Of a stretch of 64,000 nucleotides of DNA, positions 7,912 through 17,293 are shown one piece after another. The notes below the pieces were generated by a model, which searched no databases, had not been told where the DNA came from, and saw only the letters and a list, made by a program, of their open reading frames with translations. Made by a program: the position numbers and the translations under genes. The stretch is from positions 182,945 through 246,944 of the forward strand of contig NZ_CATNVC010000004.1 in NCBI RefSeq assembly GCF_951230135.1, given 5' to 3'. Position 1 is the first letter of the stretch, and each line of letters opens with the position of its first letter. Origin of the DNA: Butyricicoccus sp. Marseille-Q5471 (GTDB lineage: Bacteria > Bacillota > Clostridia > Oscillospirales > Butyricicoccaceae).

Positions 7912-9410
7912 GACAACGTTCCTCCCCATGCGGCTTTCATAATATCTTCCTGATTAAAGTGCTCTGTGTCGCGGTCAATCTCGGCCATAATCGTGCCGTG
8001 ACGCATGACGATGACACGATCGGACATGCCCAAAATTTCGGGCAGCTCGGATGAAACCATCAACACGCATTTCCCCTTGCGCACCAAATCGTTCATTACA
8101 TGGTACACTTCGATTTTCGCGCCCACATCAATGCCGCGCGTCGGTTCGTCAAATATGTAGATATCCGCGTCGGTGTTGACCCATTTTCCTATGACCACCT
8201 TCTGCTGATTGCCGCCCGACAGCGAACCTACCGGCGTATCGAGTGTCGGCGTTTTAATCTTGTAGGTTGCAATGTTTTCTTCGCCAATACGACGGTGCTT
8301 ACTTTGATCGAGCAGCAATCCCTTGCGATCACGGTCGATCGTGGCCAGATGCAGGTTGTTGAGCACCGAAGCCTCCAAAATCAAGCCCTCGCCCTTCCGA
8401 TCCTCTGTCAGAAATGCCATCTTATTATGGATTGCATCGGCCGGACAGCAAATCCGCACCTTTTTGTCCTGAATATAAACCTCCCCGCCATCACGTGGAT
8501 CTGCACCGAAAATTGCGCGCATGGTTTCGGTGCGTCCCGCACCAACCAGGCCGGAAAAGCCCAGCACCTGTCCCGCATAAGCCGAGAAGCTGATATCATT
8601 CAGCACGCCGACACTGTTCAGATGCTCCACGCGGAGCATTTCTTCTCCCTTAGGTGCAATTTCCTTCGGGAACAGATTTTCCAGACTGCGGCCTACCATA
8701 TGAGAAATCAACAAATCCTTGGTCATTTCTTCGACCGGCGAAGTGGAAATCCATTTGCCGTCACGCATGACGGTTATATCATCGCAGCATTCAAAAATTT
8801 CCTCCAGCTTGTGCGATACAAAAACAATTGCAATCCCCTTTTCCTTGAGCATTTCTATGGTTTTAAACAACTGCTCAACCTCAGATTCGGAAAGGGAGGA
8901 AGTTGGTTCGTCCATAATAATCAGCCGTGCATCCGACAAGATCGACTTGCCAATCTCAATTGTTTGCTGAACGCCCAAACCCAGTTTGGAGCATTCGGTG
9001 TGCGGATCCACCGGCTGACCAAGCTCTTCCATGATTTCCGACGCACGCTTGTGCATGGCTTTATAATCGCACAGCGGTCCTTTTTTCATATAATAATTGA
9101 GGAATAGATTGTCCGTTACATTCAGCTCCTGAATGATGTTCAGTTCCTGATAGACACACCCTACGCCCGCGGCCTTGGATGCCATGGGATTGGACAGGTG
9201 CACCTGTTTTCCATCAATATAAATTTCACCCTTATCCGGCTGATTGACGCCGGTAAACACTTTGATGAGCGTGGATTTTCCCGCGCCGTTTTCTCCAATC
9301 AGGCCGTGCACCGTTCCTTTTCGTACTGTGAACGACATATCATCGAGTGCGACAACACCCGGAAAATACTTGGTGATATGCTTCAGTTCCATTATAACTT
9401 CATGCTTCAT
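7908..9410 (-). CDS. Sugar ABC transporter ATP-binding protein (RbsA/MglA type)
   Basis: 500 aa with two fused nucleotide-binding domains, as in CUT2 importers. First domain: Walker A GENGAGKST, a signature region reading KLGLGVQQTIEIGK, Walker B LIIMDEPTSSLSESE. Second domain: no classical Walker A glycine loop (VGAGRTETMRA instead), signature LSGGNQQKV, Walker B IYIFDEPTRGIDVGA. This asymmetry is normal for the family. ATG 9410 gives the usual length; a GTG at 9467 and an ATG at 9392 are in frame. The ribosome site is weak, so the start is uncertain. It overlaps the permease gene by 4 bp. Confidence 0.9.
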   Translation of the reverse strand: MKHEVIMELKHITKYFPGVVALDDMSFTVRKGTVHGLIGENGAGKSTLIKVFTGVNQPDKGEIYIDGKQVHLSNPMASKAAGVGCVYQELNIIQELNVTDNLFLNYYMKKGPLCDYKAMHKRASEIMEELGQPVDPHTECSKLGLGVQQTIEIGKSILSDARLIIMDEPTSSLSESEVEQLFKTIEMLKEKGIAIVFVSHKLEEIFECCDDITVMRDGKWISTSPVEEMTKDLLISHMVGRSLENLFPKEIAPKGEEMLRVEHLNSVGVLNDISFSAYAGQVLGFSGLVGAGRTETMRAIFGADPRDGGEVYIQDKKVRICCPADAIHNKMAFLTEDRKGEGLILEASVLNNLHLATIDRDRKGLLLDQSKHRRIGEENIATYKIKTPTLDTPVGSLSGGNQQKVVIGKWVNTDADIYIFDEPTRGIDVGAKIEVYHVMNDLVRKGKCVLMVSSELPEILGMSDRVIVMRHGTIMAEIDRDTEHFNQEDIMKAAWGGTLS

Positions 9411-9498
9411 GCCCGTTATCACCGACCTTTTCTGTTTCTCGTGTATTTGAAAGATGGGATCGGACACATCGCCGATCCCATCCCGCCCGGTCTACTGT

Positions 9499-10518
9499 TT
9501 ATTCACCGACCTTGCTCTTAATATCGGCTACAAAGTCTGCAGCCGTATCCTTGGTGACCACAATGGCGCCGGTGTCAATGCGGTTCTCAATCGTTTCGCC
9601 CTGCGCGGCCTTAACGGCTTCCTGCACGCCTACAACGCCCATGTTATAAGGATCCTGTGCAACCGTGCCCATATAAGTACCTTCCGCAGTACCCTCCGCA
9701 ACCGGAATCGTACCGTCAAAGCCCATGACCTTGGTCTTGGCGCCGGCGGCATCTACCGCGCTCTGTGCGCCCTGTGCCATCGAATCAGCGGTGGTGCAAA
9801 TAACATCAATATCACCGTACTTGGCCAGCAAATCCTGCGTGACGTTCAGCGCCTTTTCCGCCTGTGAATCAGCCGCCTGCACCTCCAGGATTTCAATGCC
9901 GCCCGCCTTCAGCGCTTCTTCCCAGCCTGCCTGACGCTCGTCATGGTTGGTGTCACCCAGACGGCCGCGCAGAATAACTGCCTTGGAGCCTGCCGGGAAC
10001 TGCGAGCAAACATATTCGCCGCCGAGCTTTGCCGCCGGTGTGTTGCCCGTGCCGATGAACGTCAGCTTTTTCTCGAACACTGAGTCCGTATCCACGGCGA
10101 GAATCTTAATGCCTGCGTCATCCGCCTGCTACAAAACCGGCAGAACCGCATCCTGCGATGACGGCGCAACACAGATGGCATCCATCTTCTGACCCACCAG
10201 GTTCTGAATCATGTCTACCTGTCCCTGTACATCCGACTCGGAGTTGGGCGCAATGAACTTTAGCTCCACATTGCCCATTTTCTTTGCTTCCGCTTCAGCG
10301 CCGGCCTTCATCAGCACGTAAAACTGGTCCGACAGGCTTTTTACGACAAATCCTACTTTAACGGTTTCTCCCCCTGTGCTGCCGCCTTCAGCAGACTGTG
10401 CGCCGCCCTCTGCCGCCGTACCGCCCTCCGCCGCTGTACCGTCCGTGCTGCCGCCGCATGCGGTCAGCGAAAATACCATTGCACCTGTCAGCAACATTGC
10501 CAGTAGTCTCTTCCTCAT
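9499..10518 (-). pseudogene. Sugar ABC transporter substrate-binding lipoprotein with in-frame TAG
   Basis: Reads as one RbsB-like periplasmic-binding protein of 339 codons interrupted by TAG at 10129-10131. The first part (129 aa) has a lipoprotein signal ending SLTACGG, a Gly/Ala/Ser-rich linker and the first strand VKVGFVVKSLSDQFY. The second part continues in the same frame with DDAGIKILAVDTD, GEYVCSQFP, VICTTADSMAQGA and MGFDGTIP. Family alignment suggests the stop replaced a Gln or Lys codon (QDAVLPVL-stop-QADDAG); CAG to TAG is one transition. Strong AAGGAGGA site before ATG 10518. Either the transporter lost its receptor, the stop is suppressed, or it is a sequencing error. First gene of the transporter operon. 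Confidence 0.85.
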
Positions 10519-11127
10519 GTTTCTTCCTCCTTAGATTTGTTGTTTTATATAAACCGTTATCGGTTCATATTCCATTCATCGGGGTCTGAAACCATTCACC
10601 TGGGATTCATATCACGGAAAACCTTGTAATACTGCGTGTTCTGATAAACCATACCATTTCTCTTTGAAAATCATTTCAAAAACATGTGACTATCATATCC
10701 ACTATCCCTCTACTTTGCTATAGTTTTCTTGCGCATGTTTTTCACTTTTAACCGTGAAATATCGCCTTTTGAAATCAACGATTTCATATTCTTGCGTTTT
10801 TACCAAATTCAATGCCTTTTTCCAAGTAAATCTTTGTATTATTTGCATAATTTAAGTTCAACTTTTTTGTATTCTTTTTTTGCGTTCTTCGCTCGACGAT
10901 ACAAATTTCACTTTCTTGCGATTTATGCCTTTGAAATCGCTGCTTTGCACAGGCATTTTCCATATAACCTTAGTATTCTTGCGATTTTACCAGTTTCTGT
11001 TCGTTTTTTTGTGATTGACAAGCATTTTTTGTCATGATATAACGAGGTTACTCCATCACAATCTTGCGGATGCGCGGGAGCGATTGTGCAAAAATTATCA
11101 ATATGACAAGGAAGGATCGGTACGATT
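10519..11127. promoter_or_regulatory. AT-rich divergent regulatory region with repeated TTCTTGCG elements
   Basis: 609 bp without a gene, far richer in AT than its flanks. CTTGCG occurs at 10728, 10791, 10915, 10978 and 11063, at spacings of 63, 124, 63 and 85 bp, close to whole helical turns. Two copies extend to ATTTCAnnTTCTTGCG (10781-10796 and 10905-10920), and two share TATTCTTGCGnTTTTACCA (10788 and 10975). Near the binding-protein gene, ATTCA is repeated at 10574, 10594 and 10605, and a small palindrome AACCG-TTAT-CGGTT lies at 10552-10565. This pattern suits an AraC-type activator bound in phase; the AraC gene starts at its right border. Confidence 0.65.
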
Positions 11128-12030
11128 ATGATTCAATGTTTTGTTACCGGAGAACATCAGTCCAGCTTTGCCGAAGGATACACACCGCAGCTGATTTCAG
11201 CCAGCAAAATCGACTCCTATTATACAGACCATCCCCGTGTGCTGCACAAGCATAATGATATGCTGGAGCTGCTGTTTGTCCGCTCGGGCACGGGCGTCTA
11301 TATTATTGATGAAACGCGTTATCCCATCAAGCAGGGCGACATCATTCTCTGCAACGCAGGTATGTTGCACGATGAGGATCCTTCCTGCAGCAAGGATTTG
11401 AACACGTACAGCATTGCCATTACCGACGTGCGTGTCAAGGGTCTGCCGGCCAACCACCTGATTGAGGAAGGCTACTCCCCTGTTTTTCCCGCCGGTGAAT
11501 GTGCCGACATGATTGAATCGCTCATGTCGATGATTCACAGCCTGCTCGCCTGCAATCCCGAGGGCTCGCTGGAAACTTGCCATCATTTGACCATCGCGCT
11601 GCTGAGCAAGCTGCTGCTGGTCATCCGCAAATACTGCGACATGGCGGGCGACACGGTACACACGCGCACCGACATCATCGTGGCACAGGTCAAAAGCTAC
11701 ATTAATACCCACTTTGACGAACCGTTCACCCTGCAGGACATCTCGGAGGCCATCCGCATCAGTCCTTATCATCTGTCGCACGTGTTCAAGGCGCAGACCG
11801 GCTACTCGCCGATGCAGTACACGCTGCGCAGACGGCTCGGGGAAGCGCAAACATTGCTCATTACCACCAAAATGTCGATTACCGAAATCTCCGTCGCAGT
11901 CGGCGTGGGCAATCCGTGCCATTTTAACACCATGTTCTCCAAGAACATCGGCATGACGCCGAGCAAATACCGCGAATCCTACGTGGAAAAGGCCGGCCGC
12001 AATCTTCTGGAATCGAGGAATCTGGTATGA
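11128..12030 (+). CDS. AraC-family transcriptional regulator
   Basis: 300 aa. The N-terminal half is a cupin-like ligand-binding domain (HKHNDMLELLFVRSGTG and YPIKQGDIILCNAGMLHDE). The C-terminal 100 residues hold two helix-turn-helix motifs: FTLQDISEAIRISPYHLSHVFKAQTG and the ITEISVAVGVGNPCHFNTMFSKNIGMTPSKYR region. It is divergent from the ABC transporter operon across the repeat-rich region at 10519-11127, the classical layout for an activator of that operon. A GGAAGGATC site lies ahead of ATG. The next gene overlaps its stop (ATGA), so it also leads the transporter genes to its right. The inducer is probably the imported polyol or a product; that is inference. Confidence 0.9.
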   Translation: MIQCFVTGEHQSSFAEGYTPQLISASKIDSYYTDHPRVLHKHNDMLELLFVRSGTGVYIIDETRYPIKQGDIILCNAGMLHDEDPSCSKDLNTYSIAITDVRVKGLPANHLIEEGYSPVFPAGECADMIESLMSMIHSLLACNPEGSLETCHHLTIALLSKLLLVIRKYCDMAGDTVHTRTDIIVAQVKSYINTHFDEPFTLQDISEAIRISPYHLSHVFKAQTGYSPMQYTLRRRLGEAQTLLITTKMSITEISVAVGVGNPCHFNTMFSKNIGMTPSKYRESYVEKAGRNLLESRNLV

Positions 12031-12767
12031 CCCCCTCTCTTGCTGTTTACATATTCATTATTATCTCGTGTGCCTTTGTCGTCAAAGGACTGGCAGGCTT
12101 CGGCGATCCGCTGATTTCCAACCCCATGCTCGCCATGCGGCTGGATAATAAGGACATCACCCCCGCCCTGTTGCCGGTTTCGCTGATCTTAAACGCCTTC
12201 ATCGTGCTGAAAAACCGCGCGGCGTTCTCGCTCCGCTCGGTCGCACCGATTGCGGTGTGGGTGCTGCTCGGCATCATTCCGGGCACAATGCTGCTCAAGC
12301 TTGGCGCACCGTGGATTCTCAAGGTCGTGCTTGGCCTGCTCATCATCGGTCTGGGCGTTGAGATGCTCACGCGCGACCGCGCCAAGGACATGAAGGCCAA
12401 TCCCGCAGTGCAGGCGATTATGAGCTTTCTGTCCGGTGTGACGGCCGGCCTGTTCGGCATCAACCTGCTGTTTCTGATTTATCTGGAGCGCACCTCCAAG
12501 GGTCGGTCAGAATTTCGCGCCAATGTGTGCTTTGTTTTCTTTCTGGAAAATCTGTTCCGCACCTTTGTTTACCTTTATAACGGCATTTTTACGGCGTTTA
12601 CCCTGCAAATCACCGCCATCACCGTTCCGGCCGCATTCCTCGGCATGTGGATTGGTTCACAGATTGACAAGCGCATCGATGAAACACGCATCCGCAAGCT
12701 GATTATCTATGTATTTATCCTCGGCGGCCTGAGCACGCTCATCAAAGCGCTGCTGCTGCAGGCGTAA
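12027..12767 (+). CDS. TauE/SafE-family membrane transporter
   Basis: 246 aa, about seven or eight hydrophobic helices, with the GLAGFGDPLISNP motif near the N terminus and SGVTAGLFGINLLFLIYLERT in the second half. The two halves are the usual pseudo-repeats of the TauE/SafE (DUF81) family, which export sulfonates, sulfite or other organic anions. The start ATG overlaps the AraC gene stop by 4 bp, and the MFS gene follows after 12 bp. In this setting it may export an acidic end product of the catabolic route, but the family name gives no firm substrate. Confidence 0.8.
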   Translation: MTPSLAVYIFIIISCAFVVKGLAGFGDPLISNPMLAMRLDNKDITPALLPVSLILNAFIVLKNRAAFSLRSVAPIAVWVLLGIIPGTMLLKLGAPWILKVVLGLLIIGLGVEMLTRDRAKDMKANPAVQAIMSFLSGVTAGLFGINLLFLIYLERTSKGRSEFRANVCFVFFLENLFRTFVYLYNGIFTAFTLQITAITVPAAFLGMWIGSQIDKRIDETRIRKLIIYVFILGGLSTLIKALLLQA

Positions 12768-12779
12768 GGAAAGGAAACC

Positions 12780-13979
12780 ATGAAAAAGCAATCTTTTTTC
12801 CGCAGCCTTGCGCCCAACGACCGCTATATGGTTGGCAACCTGTTCTTTCTGTACCTGATTCAGGGTGTGTTCGTCATTCTGATCGGCTCGATTCTGCCGA
12901 TGCTGAAGGCCGAGTACCAACTGGATTACCGCACCGGCGGCCTGCTCATCTCAGCGCATTCGGTCGGCAATCTGCTGACCGGACTGATTGCCGGACTGCT
13001 GCCGCTGGCCATCGGCATTAAACGCTCGTTGCTCGCGCTCAATGTGCTGCCGTTTGTCGGGTTTGCCATCACGCTTGTGACCGGCAATCCCCTGCTGCTC
13101 ATCTTCGCGCTGCTGCTCACCGGCATCGGGCGCGGCGCGGTCAGCAATTACAACAACCAAATCATCAGCACAATCTCGGGCGGCTCGGCCGCTCCGCTCA
13201 ATATGCTGCACGGTTTCTTTGCCATCGGCGCGGTTTCGGCTCCCTTTTTAGCGCTTTTCTGCACCCGGAACGGGGACAGCGGCTGGAAAACCGCTGTGCT
13301 CGCTGTCATCGTGCTCGGGGTGGTTTCTATGGTCACCTCGCCCTTTATGAAGATGGGCAGCATCCGGTATGAGCATGCTCAGGGGCAATCCGGCGGTTCG
13401 TTTGGCTTTGTGCGTGACCCGCGCTTTGTCCGCTCGACTGCCATCATGTTCTTTTACCTGTGCGTTGAGGCCTCGGTCATGGGCTGGATGGTGACCTATT
13501 ACATCGATTCCGGCGTTGCCACGCAGGAGTTCGCGCAGCTGCTCACGTCGCTGCTCTGGGTCACGATTCTCATCGGCCGTTTTGCGTGCAGTGCGCTTGC
13601 GGGTCGGTTTTCGCCCCCGCGCATCATCCTGCTGCTCTCGTCCGGCATTGTGCTGTTTCTGGGCGTACTGCTGCTGAGCACCGGCCTTGTTCCGATGCTG
13701 ATTGGCACGGTCGGTCTGGGGCTTGCGCTGTCGGGTATGTACGGCACGACTGTGGCCAACGCGGGCGGGGTATTCGGCGAATACCCGCTTGCCATGGGTG
13801 TTTTCGTCACCGTGACCGGCATCGGCTCGGTCGTTACACCGACGCTGATCGGCGCAATCGCCGAACGGGTGGGCATGCGGATCGGCATGGGCATTCTGCT
13901 TGTGCCCGCGCTGCTGGTGCTGGTGATTGCGCTGCGCAACGCCGTTCGGGTCTGCGCGCCAACTGCACAGCAGCAATAA
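12780..13979 (+). CDS. Major facilitator superfamily transporter
   Basis: 399 aa with twelve predicted transmembrane segments. The N-terminal half shows the helix 2-4 pattern of sugar-type MFS permeases (LLISAHSVGNLLTGLIAGLLP, TGIGRGAVSNYNNQ), and the C-terminal half has GRFACSALAGRFSPPRII, a variant of the MFS loop motif. The first 20 residues are cytoplasmic (MKKQSFFRSLAPNDRY). It follows the TauE-like gene closely with AAGGAAA before ATG, so AraC, TauE-like and MFS genes form one transcript ending at the terminator at 13981. It could be a second, low-affinity importer of the polyol or related sugar. Substrate unknown. Confidence 0.85.
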   Translation: MKKQSFFRSLAPNDRYMVGNLFFLYLIQGVFVILIGSILPMLKAEYQLDYRTGGLLISAHSVGNLLTGLIAGLLPLAIGIKRSLLALNVLPFVGFAITLVTGNPLLLIFALLLTGIGRGAVSNYNNQIISTISGGSAAPLNMLHGFFAIGAVSAPFLALFCTRNGDSGWKTAVLAVIVLGVVSMVTSPFMKMGSIRYEHAQGQSGGSFGFVRDPRFVRSTAIMFFYLCVEASVMGWMVTYYIDSGVATQEFAQLLTSLLWVTILIGRFACSALAGRFSPPRIILLLSSGIVLFLGVLLLSTGLVPMLIGTVGLGLALSGMYGTTVANAGGVFGEYPLAMGVFVTVTGIGSVVTPTLIGAIAERVGMRIGMGILLVPALLVLVIALRNAVRVCAPTAQQQ

Positions 13980-13980
13980 G

Positions 13981-14020
13981 AAAAAAGTCTCAAGCCATTA
14001 CGGTTTGAGACTTTTTTCTT
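13981..14020 (+). terminator. Intrinsic terminator after the MFS gene
   Basis: Strong hairpin AAAAAAGTCTCAA / TTTGAGACTTTTTT with a 10-base loop, starting at the MFS stop codon. Confidence 0.85.
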
Positions 14021-14279
14021 ATTTCAGGCCTGTTTTGCTGAATCTTCCCACCCTGACGCGCTGAAAACGCCTTGTCCTGCGCGTTTTTTGCATGACGCAT
14101 AATTGCTCGAAAAATGTAATTTTTATCAATTCTTAATTGAAGAATGCATAAAAATAAGGTAAGCTATAAAAGCAGCTTGCGGATGATTCCCGTCCCGCGC
14201 TTGCCATCGTTTGATACATACCCGCCATGCATGACGGGTATTTTAGCGGAATCGACAAGAGAAAAGAGGTGGCCTTCCC

Positions 14280-17231
14280 ATGAAGCGGCGAAGTTTGTTC
14301 CGTTTGCTTCCTTTATTTATGGTGCTGATCCTGCTGCTGCCGTTCTTTCCGCAGCATGCATCTGCCGCTGAAAAGCGGGTCATCCGTGTCGGTTGGCACG
14401 CGCTGCCCGGTTATCAGGATCTGGATTCGCACGGACATCCCTATGGTTTTAATTACGAATACCTGACAGATCTTGCGAAATACGCCGATTGGACCTACAA
14501 GTTTGTGACCGAAAATAGCGCAGGTCAGCCGCTGACACAGGCTGACGGCCTGTCCATGCTGGCCGACGGCGAGCTTGATCTTTTGGGCTGCATGTTATAT
14601 TCGGACGAGCGCACCGAACGCTATTCCTACTCCGCCCTTCCGGCCGGACAGACCTTCACCTCCCTTTTCGTGCGCAATGACAGTCCGCTCACCGGCGATG
14701 ATTTTTCCGCTCTGAACGGTATAACGGTTGCAACCGAGCGTACCTCCCTCGTCGTGGAGCAGCTTTCCGCCTATGCGGAGGAATGCGGGTTTTCCCTTGG
14801 CCGCCAGCAGGACTATGCGACTGTGCCCGATGTGACCGATGCCGTGCTCAGCGGAGAGGCCGATGCCGGCGTGCTCATCAGCTATCAGCCGGGCAGTCAA
14901 ACGCGCATCATTGCCAATTTTGCTCCGGAACCCTTTTATTTTATCACGACAGCAGGCAATACCGACGTTCTGTCCGCGCTCAACCAGGGCATGAACGCGC
15001 TTATGATTAACAATCCCTACTATGCACAGGCGCTTTCCGTCAAATACCACCAAACCTACTCAGCTCAGGCGTCTTTTTCGAAAAAGGAACTGGCTTTTCT
15101 GCAAAACGCCGATCCCGTACGGGTCTGCGTCAGCGATGCATCCTATCCGCTCCTCGAATTCAACAAGATTACCGGTACGGTTTCCGGCATTGTGACCGAT
15201 GTTTTCACCGAGCTGTCCGCCGAAACCGGACTACAGTTTGTCTATCAGCATGCCGGCAGCTATGACGAGGTGCTCGAGCTGGTTTCGTCCGGTGCCTGCG
15301 ATATCCTCGCCTGTTTTCCCTATGAGACACGCACCGCTGAGGATTACGGCATTCTCCCAACCGACCCGTATCTGACCCTGCAGCTTGTGCGCATCACCAA
15401 ACCGGGGGAAATCAATCCCACCCCGCTCGTCGGCACGCTCGCCGACTGCGCGGGATATGATGATGTGGCAAACAACCCAAACGCCCGTTATCGGTTCTAC
15501 AGCTCCCCTGCCGCATGCTTTGAAGCGCTGCACAAGGGAGAAGTAGATGAAATTATCGTCACGACTACCGCGGCGGGGTATTATCTCGCGCAAACACGCT
15601 ATACGCAGCTGATTCGCACCCCCCTGCAGGGTGTGACCAGCAACATCTCCATCGGCGTGAGCGAGCAGTACGACGCGGCCGACCTGCTGCATTCCGCACT
15701 CGACAAAGCGCTGTCCTCTGTAACGGATGCGCGCATCAATCAGTATGCGCTTGAAAACACCATCAAAAGCAGCGGCAGCTTAGAGGCCATGATTAACCGC
15801 CTGCCCACGACGACGGCGTTGATTATCATTTTGGTGCTATTTTTGCTGCTTCTGCTGCTGATACTGTTTTTCCGCGCCTTTGTGCACCAGTCTCGCCAGG
15901 CGGAGCTGCTGTCAGCGGACGCCAAAAAGAAGGCGGAGCTCGCCAGAGAGGCCGCGGAACGCATCAATGAACTGTTGGTCATGGATGAACGCACCGGACT
16001 GTACAACGAAACCGGCTTCGCTCTGACCGCGCGCCGCAGCATCGACAACGATCCCAACGCACGCTGGTTCATCCTTGATTTTGATATTGACGATTTTTCG
16101 CATTACAATGCAACGTACGGCTTTGCACGCGGCGATGAAGTGCTGCGGCTGCTGTCTGACAGCATCAAATCCGCGCTGTGCGAAAGCGGGGAATTGTGCG
16201 CAAGGTTTTATGCCGATCACTTTGTCTGCCTGCTCCACGCAGACAGCATTGACGAGGTTCGCCGCCGCGCAATGACACTTAACACCGCCCTGCGCCGCGC
16301 GGACGGGATACACCCCCTGCTTCTCAACTACGGCATTTATCCGATTGACGATGTTGCACTCCCCATTTCTGCCATGTGCGACCGGGCGCAGGCAGCCAAG
16401 CGCACCGTCAAGGGCAACTATGAATCCATTATCGGCGTGTTCGACGAGCATGTGCATCAACAGCAGCTGGCGGATGCCATGCTGATTTCCCGCATGCAAA
16501 CCGGTTTGGAAAACGAGGAATTCATCGCGTATTATCAGCCTAAATATGATATTCAAACCGAACAGATTTCCGGCGCGGAAGCACTGGTGCGTTGGCGGCA
16601 CGGTGATGAGCTGATTATGCCGGGCCGCTTCATCGGCCTGTTTGAGAAAAACGGCCTCATCAGCAAGCTGGATTTTTATATGCTGGACGCGGTATGCCGC
16701 CGGCTGCGCGCGCAGCTCGATGCGGGACTCGATGCGCGTCCGATTTCGCTCAATTTCTCGCGCAATCATCTGTATGATCCCACTTTCCTGACTCATTTGG
16801 CCGATGTGGTTGCGCGCAGCCAAGTGCCGCCCCGGCTGCTCGTGATTGAATTCACCGAATACGCCTGTCTGGAAAACGGGCACGATCTGATTCGCGTGAT
16901 TGACGGCGTACACGCCATGGGTATGCAGGTGTCAATCGACGATTTCGGCAGCGGCTATTCCTCGCTCAACATGCTCAAGGACATGAATTTTGATGAGGTA
17001 AAGCTTGACCGCGGCTTCCTCAGCCCGAGCGCCGATGTCGAGCGCGGACAGACGGTCATTCAGGCGGTGCTTGCGCTGTCCAGAGAACTGCACCTCTCCA
17101 CCGTTGCCGAGGGTGTTGAGACGCGGGAGCAGCTTGATTTTCTGCGACAAAGCGGCTGCGATCATGCGCAGGGATACTATTTTTCCCGCCCCGTTCCGGC
17201 GGAGGAATACGACCGCCTGCTGCGCTCCTGA
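14280..17231 (+). CDS. Tandem solute-binding sensor with GGDEF-like and EAL domains (c-di-GMP phosphodiesterase)
   Basis: 983 aa. Signal peptide (1-29), two consecutive SBP_bac_3-type binding domains (about 34-255 and 275-500), one membrane helix near 508-530 (LIIILVLFLLLLLLILFF), a short coiled coil, a GGDEF domain (565-715) and an EAL domain (730-975). The GGDEF active site near 640 reads YADHF in place of GGDEF, so cyclase activity is probably lost. The EAL domain keeps EALVRWRH, IEFTEYA, DDFGSGYSSL, KLDRGF and AEGVE, so it should hydrolyse c-di-GMP. Probable role: extracellular amino acids or similar solutes tune c-di-GMP. Upstream (14025-14279) lies an AT-rich stretch with a small palindrome at 14221-14239. 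It is a single-gene unit between two terminators. Confidence 0.92.
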   Translation: MKRRSLFRLLPLFMVLILLLPFFPQHASAAEKRVIRVGWHALPGYQDLDSHGHPYGFNYEYLTDLAKYADWTYKFVTENSAGQPLTQADGLSMLADGELDLLGCMLYSDERTERYSYSALPAGQTFTSLFVRNDSPLTGDDFSALNGITVATERTSLVVEQLSAYAEECGFSLGRQQDYATVPDVTDAVLSGEADAGVLISYQPGSQTRIIANFAPEPFYFITTAGNTDVLSALNQGMNALMINNPYYAQALSVKYHQTYSAQASFSKKELAFLQNADPVRVCVSDASYPLLEFNKITGTVSGIVTDVFTELSAETGLQFVYQHAGSYDEVLELVSSGACDILACFPYETRTAEDYGILPTDPYLTLQLVRITKPGEINPTPLVGTLADCAGYDDVANNPNARYRFYSSPAACFEALHKGEVDEIIVTTTAAGYYLAQTRYTQLIRTPLQGVTSNISIGVSEQYDAADLLHSALDKALSSVTDARINQYALENTIKSSGSLEAMINRLPTTTALIIILVLFLLLLLLILFFRAFVHQSRQAELLSADAKKKAELAREAAERINELLVMDERTGLYNETGFALTARRSIDNDPNARWFILDFDIDDFSHYNATYGFARGDEVLRLLSDSIKSALCESGELCARFYADHFVCLLHADSIDEVRRRAMTLNTALRRADGIHPLLLNYGIYPIDDVALPISAMCDRAQAAKRTVKGNYESIIGVFDEHVHQQQLADAMLISRMQTGLENEEFIAYYQPKYDIQTEQISGAEALVRWRHGDELIMPGRFIGLFEKNGLISKLDFYMLDAVCRRLRAQLDAGLDARPISLNFSRNHLYDPTFLTHLADVVARSQVPPRLLVIEFTEYACLENGHDLIRVIDGVHAMGMQVSIDDFGSGYSSLNMLKDMNFDEVKLDRGFLSPSADVERGQTVIQAVLALSRELHLSTVAEGVETREQLDFLRQSGCDHAQGYYFSRPVPAEEYDRLLRS

Positions 17232-17253
17232 CCACAGTCTACTTTTTGTCGGC

Positions 17254-17285
17254 AAAAAACTGACGGGTACGCCCGTCAGTTTTTT
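17254..17285 (+). terminator. Intrinsic terminator after the EAL gene
   Basis: Hairpin ACTGACGGG / CCCGTCAGT with a 4-base loop, flanked by A6 and T6 runs, 22 bp past the stop codon. Confidence 0.85.
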
Positions 17286-17293
17286 CTTACCGG

